34,371 nucleotides of DNA from Phenylobacterium deserti (GTDB lineage: Bacteria > Pseudomonadota > Alphaproteobacteria > Caulobacterales > Caulobacteraceae). The notes below the pieces were generated by a model. That model was not told the origin of the DNA. It made no database searches and was given only the letters and a program-made list of their open reading frames with translations. This document shows positions 31,258-34,371 of the stretch, in pieces. The first letter of the stretch is position 1. Every line of letters starts with the position of its first letter. The DNA lies in NCBI GenBank assembly GCA_943332615.1, contig CALQQB010000052.1, forward strand, positions 1-34,371, given 5' to 3'. Made by a program: the position numbers and the translations under genes.

Positions 31258-32145
31258 CTAGCGCAGCCGGGCGATTTCGCGCGCCACAACGCCGGCCACC
31301 TGATTCCAGGCGTCTGTCGTCGGAATGACCACGTCGAAGTGGCCCACGCCGGGGATCGCGAGCGCCTCGGCCGCATCGCCAGCCTTCCGCAGCTTGGCGA
31401 CATAGGTGTCGTTGGCGGACGGCGGCATGACATGATCGAACTCTCCCGAGATCATCGTCACCCGCACGCCGGTGGGCAGCAGGGCGGCGGGCGAGGTGTC
31501 GGCGTAGGCTTCGGTCCGGGTGGCCAGGCCGATGATCCGCGGGATCGGCTCCGGGCCGCAGGCGCCGGCGAAGATGCCGCCCTGCCCCTCCAGGTCACCG
31601 ATGCCGCCCAGGCTGACCACGGCGCGGATCGGCAGCGGATCGCGGGTCCACAGCGGGCTGGTCCTGGCGATCCGTCCCCGCGCCGCCGCCCACAGCGCCA
31701 GATGCCCGCCCGCGGAGTGGCCGAGCGCCACGACGCGGTGGGCGTCGAGCCGATACTTCGGCGCCTCGGCGCGGATGCGGTCCACGGCCGTGGCCACGTC
31801 CTGGAAGGTGCCGGGATAGCCGGCGCCGGGTTCGCCCAACTTGCGGTACTCGACATTCCACACGGCGTAGCCGCGCCGGGCCAGCTCGGCGGCGACGCCG
31901 CTGGTCTCGGCCAGCCCCTTGTATTCCGCCAGATAGCAGCCGCCGTGCAGCAGCACGACGACCGGATGCGGGCCCTTGGTCTTCGGCAGGAACAGGTCGA
32001 CCACCTGCGCCGGCGCGGGCCCGTAGGCGATCCGAACGTCGGCCTTCACCTGCGGCTGACCCATGTAGGCCTCCACGCTGGCCGGCGCAGCCTGGCAGGC
32101 GGTGGCGGACAACGCCCCCAGGATCGCGGCGAGCAGGCGTTTCAT
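31258..32145 (-). CDS. Exported alpha/beta hydrolase (esterase/lipase-like)
   Basis: The 295-residue product has an N-terminal signal peptide (MKRLLAAILGALSATACQA, cleavage likely after QA), so it is probably periplasmic. A Cys at 17 gives a weak lipobox (ATAC) and lipidation is doubtful. The oxyanion motif is LLHGGC (HGG at 67-69) and the nucleophile elbow is GHSAGG with Ser144. The acid and base are probably Asp237 (GEFDHVMPP) and His269 (GVGHFDVV). This pattern belongs to the HGG esterase group related to hormone-sensitive lipase and kynurenine formamidase-like enzymes. It begins the run hydrolase, aldo/keto reductase, monooxygenase. The substrate is unknown. Confidence 0.88.
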   Translation of the reverse strand: MKRLLAAILGALSATACQAAPASVEAYMGQPQVKADVRIAYGPAPAQVVDLFLPKTKGPHPVVVLLHGGCYLAEYKGLAETSGVAAELARRGYAVWNVEYRKLGEPGAGYPGTFQDVATAVDRIRAEAPKYRLDAHRVVALGHSAGGHLALWAAARGRIARTSPLWTRDPLPIRAVVSLGGIGDLEGQGGIFAGACGPEPIPRIIGLATRTEAYADTSPAALLPTGVRVTMISGEFDHVMPPSANDTYVAKLRKAGDAAEALAIPGVGHFDVVIPTTDAWNQVAGVVAREIARLR

Positions 32146-32169
32146 GTGTCAGAATTCTCCTCGTACTGA

Positions 32170-32409
32170 TCACAACCGCTTGCGGGCGAATGCGCGGCCG
32201 GATGCTGACTTCAGGTACCTCTCGAAGGCAATGGCCTGCTGCGGGTCGCTGAATCCCACGTAGGTCTTGACCCGCCAAGGTGGGTACTTCGCCGTGTGAG
32301 TGACTTGGCCCGCGTTGTGGCGGCTGAGCCTCGCACGCAGGTCATCTGTCACGCCGACGTAGAACCGGTCTGCGTCGGCCGTGCTCTGAAGAATGTAGAC
32401 GTACTTCAT
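32170..32409 (-). CDS. Small GIY-YIG nuclease-domain protein (UPF0213/YhbQ type)
   Basis: The 79-residue protein is almost entirely a GIY-YIG fold: KYVYILQS (GIY strand), RFYVGVT (YIG strand, Tyr17-Val-Gly19), DLRARLSRHN with Arg27 and His31, then HTAKYPPWRV and FERYLKSASGRAFARKRL with Glu63 as the metal ligand. Catalytic-type residues are intact, so nuclease activity is possible. These single-domain proteins are common and scattered in bacteria, often in several copies, and their role is poorly known. It lies downstream of tRNA-Val on the same strand, with a repeat-rich 100 bp between them, and 24 bp upstream of the hydrolase gene. Confidence 0.92.
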   Translation of the reverse strand: MKYVYILQSTADADRFYVGVTDDLRARLSRHNAGQVTHTAKYPPWRVKTYVGFSDPQQAIAFERYLKSASGRAFARKRL

Positions 32410-32439
32410 CTCGGCAACGCGGAAGCCCGCCTTCGCTAC

Positions 32440-32512
32440 GCTACGGCGCGGCAGCCTTCGCGCCCCAAATGGCTTGCCGAGCCGTAGCGCCCCGCAAGGG
32501 GCGCGAAGGCTG
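32440..32512. repeat. Nested inverted repeats next to tRNA-Val 3' end
   Basis: CAGCCTTCGCGCCCC (32452-32466) and its perfect complement (32498-32512) form a 15-bp inverted repeat whose right arm overlaps the last two bases of the tRNA CCA. A second pair, GCTACGGC (32440-32447) and GCCGTAGC (32481-32488), crosses it, so alternative folds compete. One fold could act as the tRNA terminator. The related string CTTCGCTACGCTACGG nearby suggests a repeat family. Confidence 0.55.
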
Positions 32513-32586
32513 GTGGGCGGCGACGGGTTCGAACCGCCGACCCTCTCGGTGTAAACGAGATGCTCTACCAGCTGAGCTAGCCGCCC
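32511..32586 (-). tRNA. tRNA-Val, anticodon UAC
   Basis: The 76-base minus-strand sequence has a 7-bp acceptor stem (GGGCGGC with GCCGCCC), discriminator A, encoded CCA, the D arm GCTCAGCTGGTAGAGC, anticodon stem TCTCG/CGAGA around TTTACAC (anticodon TAC) and T arm GGTTCGAACCC. This reads GUA and related valine codons. Confidence 0.97.
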
Positions 32587-32900
32587 TTTATCCGCCGCGT
32601 TCTAGAACAGGACGCGTCCAAGCGGGAGCCCCCGCGATGCGGTTCACGTCGGCAGATTGCTCGCAAAATTTTTCACAACCATGGACAGTATAATGCCTAA
32701 CAGAATTTAACTTATCTCGCCGCGAGCCTGTTAACGCCTTCCATACGAAATCAAAGACGAACGGATCGAGTATGTGATTTCGGTATATTGTGGTTAAGCT
32801 TCTATTTGACGCAGGTACTATTTATCCTGCGTTGGCGTCGGGCTGCTACATGCGTACCGTTGCTTGATTCAATGCCTTTGGACACGGTGAGCGCGAAGAT
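32587..32900 (+). promoter_or_regulatory. AT-rich intergenic region upstream of the protease gene
   Basis: These 314 bp are much richer in A and T than the genes around them. A 7-bp inverted repeat ACGCAGG (32809-32815) / CCTGCGT (32826-32832) lies about 70 bp before the protease ATG. It overlaps a possible promoter, TTAAGC (32794-32799), 16 bp, TACTAT (32816-32821). A perfect TATAAT occurs at 32689-32694 without a matching -35. TAACAG/CTGTTA arms occur at about 32698-32735. No gene is seen. The tRNA-Val promoter must read leftward from 32587-32660 but is not clear. Confidence 0.35.
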
Positions 32901-34371
32901 ATGCCTAATCCCAACGACCTGAACACCTCGAACCCGGCCGCCTACCGGCCTGGCGAGGTGCTGATCCAGTTCGACGCATCTTCGAACGCGGCCCTGCGCA
33001 GCCACGCGCTGGAAGCCATCGGCGGCCGCCTCAACGCGATCATCACCGGCGACTCTGAGGGCGAAGGCCTGGCGCGGATCGGCCTCGGCCAGGGCGTCAC
33101 GGTCGAGAAGGCCATCGCGATCCTTTCCCACCTGCCGGGGGTGAAGTTCGCCGAGCCGGACTACATCGTCAGCGGACAGACTGTCAGTAACGACACGGCC
33201 GTGGTGGGCGGGCAGACCTGGGGCGTCTACGGGGACCTGGGCAGCACGATCAATGTCTACGGCAGCCAGGCGACCGAAGCCTGGGCCGCCGGCGCCACAG
33301 GCTCAACGAAGGTCGCCGTGGGCGTCGTCGACAGTGGCGTCGACTACACCCACCCGGACCTCTACCTGAACATCTGGCTGAACCAGAAGGAGATCCCGCT
33401 GTCGTTCAAGAGCGGGCTCACGGACATCGACGGCGACGGCCTGATCACCTTCCGCGACCTCAACGCCTCCGCGAATGCCAGTTTCGTCAGCGACATGAAC
33501 GCCAACGGGCGCATCGACGCCGGCGACCTGCTCCACGACGCGCGCTGGGCGGACGGCATCGACCAGGACGCCAACACCTATACCGACGACCTGATCGGCT
33601 GGGACTTCGTCAACAATGACAACGATCCGATGGACGACCAGGGCCACGGCACCCACGTCAGCGGCATCATCGGCGCCACGGGCGGCAACGGCGTCGGCGT
33701 CGCGGGCGTCAACTGGAACACCGAGCTCGTCGCGCTGAAATTTCTGGACGCCACCAACTACGGCTACACATCCAACAACATCAGGGCGACGGACTACTTC
33801 ACCAACGCCTCCAAGGCCGGCACGGGCGTGGACTTCGCCGCCACGAATCAGAGCTGGGGCGGCGCGGCCTACTCCCAGGGTCTGCAGGACGCCGTGACCC
33901 GCGCCGCCAAGGCTGACATCTTCTACGTGGCCGCGGCCGGCAACAGCGCGGCGAACAACGACGTCACCCCCTTCTATCCCTCCAGCCTCTCGACGACGGC
34001 GACCGCCGGCTATGACGCGGTGATCTCCGTCGCGGCCATCACCAGCGGCGGCGCGCTGGCCAGCTATTCGGACTATGGCGCGACCAGCGTCGACATCGCC
34101 GCCCCAGGCTCCTCGATCTATTCCACCGCGCGTGGCGGCGGCTATGTGACGATGAGCGGAACCTCGATGGCTACACCCTTCGTCACCGGCGCGGTCGCCC
34201 TGTATTCGTCCGTTCACCCCGAGGCGACGGCCGCGCAGATCCGCGCGGCCCTGCTGCAATCGGCCGCCCCCACGGCATCCCTGCTGGACAAGGTCGCGTC
34301 GAACGGGCGCCTCGACATCGCGACCTTCGTGAACACCGTGATCGCGCCGGCCCCGGCGCCGGCCCCGGCCC
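32901..34371 (+). CDS. Subtilisin-family (S8) serine protease, 3' end beyond window
   Basis: ATG 32901 opens a frame with no stop in the window (490 codons). There is no signal peptide: the N-terminus is MPNPNDLNTSNPAAYRPGEV. A fervidolysin-like propeptide follows (about 15-95, ending in GVKFAEPDYIVSGQ). The catalytic triad is Asp144 (VVDSGVDYTHPDL), His249 (GHGTHVSGI) and Ser422 (SGTSMATP), with oxyanion Asn348. Between Asp and His are two calcium-loop motifs, DIDGDGLITFRDL (175-187) and DMNANGRIDAGDL (198-210). The catalytic domain ends near residue 475 and a Pro-Ala linker begins, so more domains follow. Absence of a signal peptide and the linker suggest type I secretion with a C-terminal RTX-like signal, which is inference. 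Confidence 0.9.
   Translation, partial: MPNPNDLNTSNPAAYRPGEVLIQFDASSNAALRSHALEAIGGRLNAIITGDSEGEGLARIGLGQGVTVEKAIAILSHLPGVKFAEPDYIVSGQTVSNDTAVVGGQTWGVYGDLGSTINVYGSQATEAWAAGATGSTKVAVGVVDSGVDYTHPDLYLNIWLNQKEIPLSFKSGLTDIDGDGLITFRDLNASANASFVSDMNANGRIDAGDLLHDARWADGIDQDANTYTDDLIGWDFVNNDNDPMDDQGHGTHVSGIIGATGGNGVGVAGVNWNTELVALKFLDATNYGYTSNNIRATDYFTNASKAGTGVDFAATNQSWGGAAYSQGLQDAVTRAAKADIFYVAAAGNSAANNDVTPFYPSSLSTTATAGYDAVISVAAITSGGALASYSDYGATSVDIAAPGSSIYSTARGGGYVTMSGTSMATPFVTGAVALYSSVHPEATAAQIRAALLQSAAPTASLLDKVASNGRLDIATFVNTVIAPAPAPAPA
34345..34368 (+). repeat. 12-bp tandem repeat coding a Pro-Ala linker
   Basis: Two copies of CGCCGGCCCCGG lie at 34345-34356 and 34357-34368 and continue toward the window edge. 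They encode alternating Pro and Ala at the end of the protease domain. Such linkers vary in length by slippage. Confidence 0.7.

Noticed and set aside
32599..32608. GTTCTAGAAC palindrome as a second LexA site
   Set aside because: It is a mirror palindrome with a 2-bp centre and fits neither the alphaproteobacterial GTTC-N7-GTTC box nor the GAAC-N4-GTTC type.
1..34371. CRISPR array, prophage or complete defence island
   Set aside because: No regularly spaced direct repeats, phage structural genes, integrase or restriction genes were found; the only mobile sequence is the IS end at 1-149 and the repeat elements listed.

Overview
The window comes from a high-GC alphaproteobacterium, most likely of the Caulobacteraceae (Phenylobacterium/Caulobacter-like). 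This is an inference from the very GC-rich coding sequence, the gene order (tpiA facing ppiD-trpE; lptF-lptG-lptD-surA-pdxA-rsmA divergent from pepA), a direct-repeat LexA box of the alphaproteobacterial type, a PEPxxW-CTERM protein and GANTC sites near promoters. The genus cannot be proved from the sequence alone.

Layout. 1-149: one end of an insertion sequence with the first 22 codons of its transposase, ending 11 bp from the tpiA stop codon. 160-4484: tpiA (minus) divergent from a PpiD-like membrane chaperone and trpE, which overlap by 4 bp. 4485-5187: a gene-poor scar after trpE. It holds a LexA box inside a promoter-like sequence, then a decayed fragment of the nearby korB gene carrying two in-frame deletions. 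5188-6318: a PEP-CTERM surface protein starting at TTG. 6398-11131 (minus): a three-gene operon for an oxoacid:ferredoxin oxidoreductase (korA, korB) led by a GltD-like flavo/iron-sulfur protein. 11474-13542: a small unknown gene, a REPIN-like inverted repeat enclosing a terminator, trigger factor (minus) and tRNA-Leu(UAG). 13587-17592: a glycosyltransferase, then holC, an alpha/beta hydrolase and pepA on the minus strand, with strong palindromes between pepA and the hydrolase. 17721-25658: the LPS-export and outer-membrane biogenesis run lptF-lptG-lptD-surA-pdxA-rsmA. 25718-28327: a DUF969-DUF979-DUF2891 operon. 28333-32409 (minus): a flavin monooxygenase, an aldo/keto reductase, an exported esterase-like hydrolase and a GIY-YIG protein. 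32511-32586: tRNA-Val(UAC). 32901 to the end: the first 490 codons of a subtilisin-family protease with two EF-hand-like calcium loops.

How the genes work together. LptF and LptG form the permease of the LPS export machine, LptD is its outer-membrane gate, and SurA chaperones barrel proteins such as LptD. The Kor operon should make a TPP/Fe-S oxoacid oxidoreductase whose electrons may pass through the GltD-like partner to or from NAD(P)H. DUF969/DUF979 form a two-part transporter, here with DUF2891 as a possible cytoplasmic enzyme. The monooxygenase, reductase and hydrolase together suggest breakdown of a ketone through an ester.

The parts that most deserve a second look are the korB fragment and its microhomology deletions, the adjacent LexA-box promoter without an obvious gene, the Kor/GltD-like operon, the DUF969-DUF979-DUF2891 operon and the REPIN-like element. 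No CRISPR array, prophage or complete defence system was seen.
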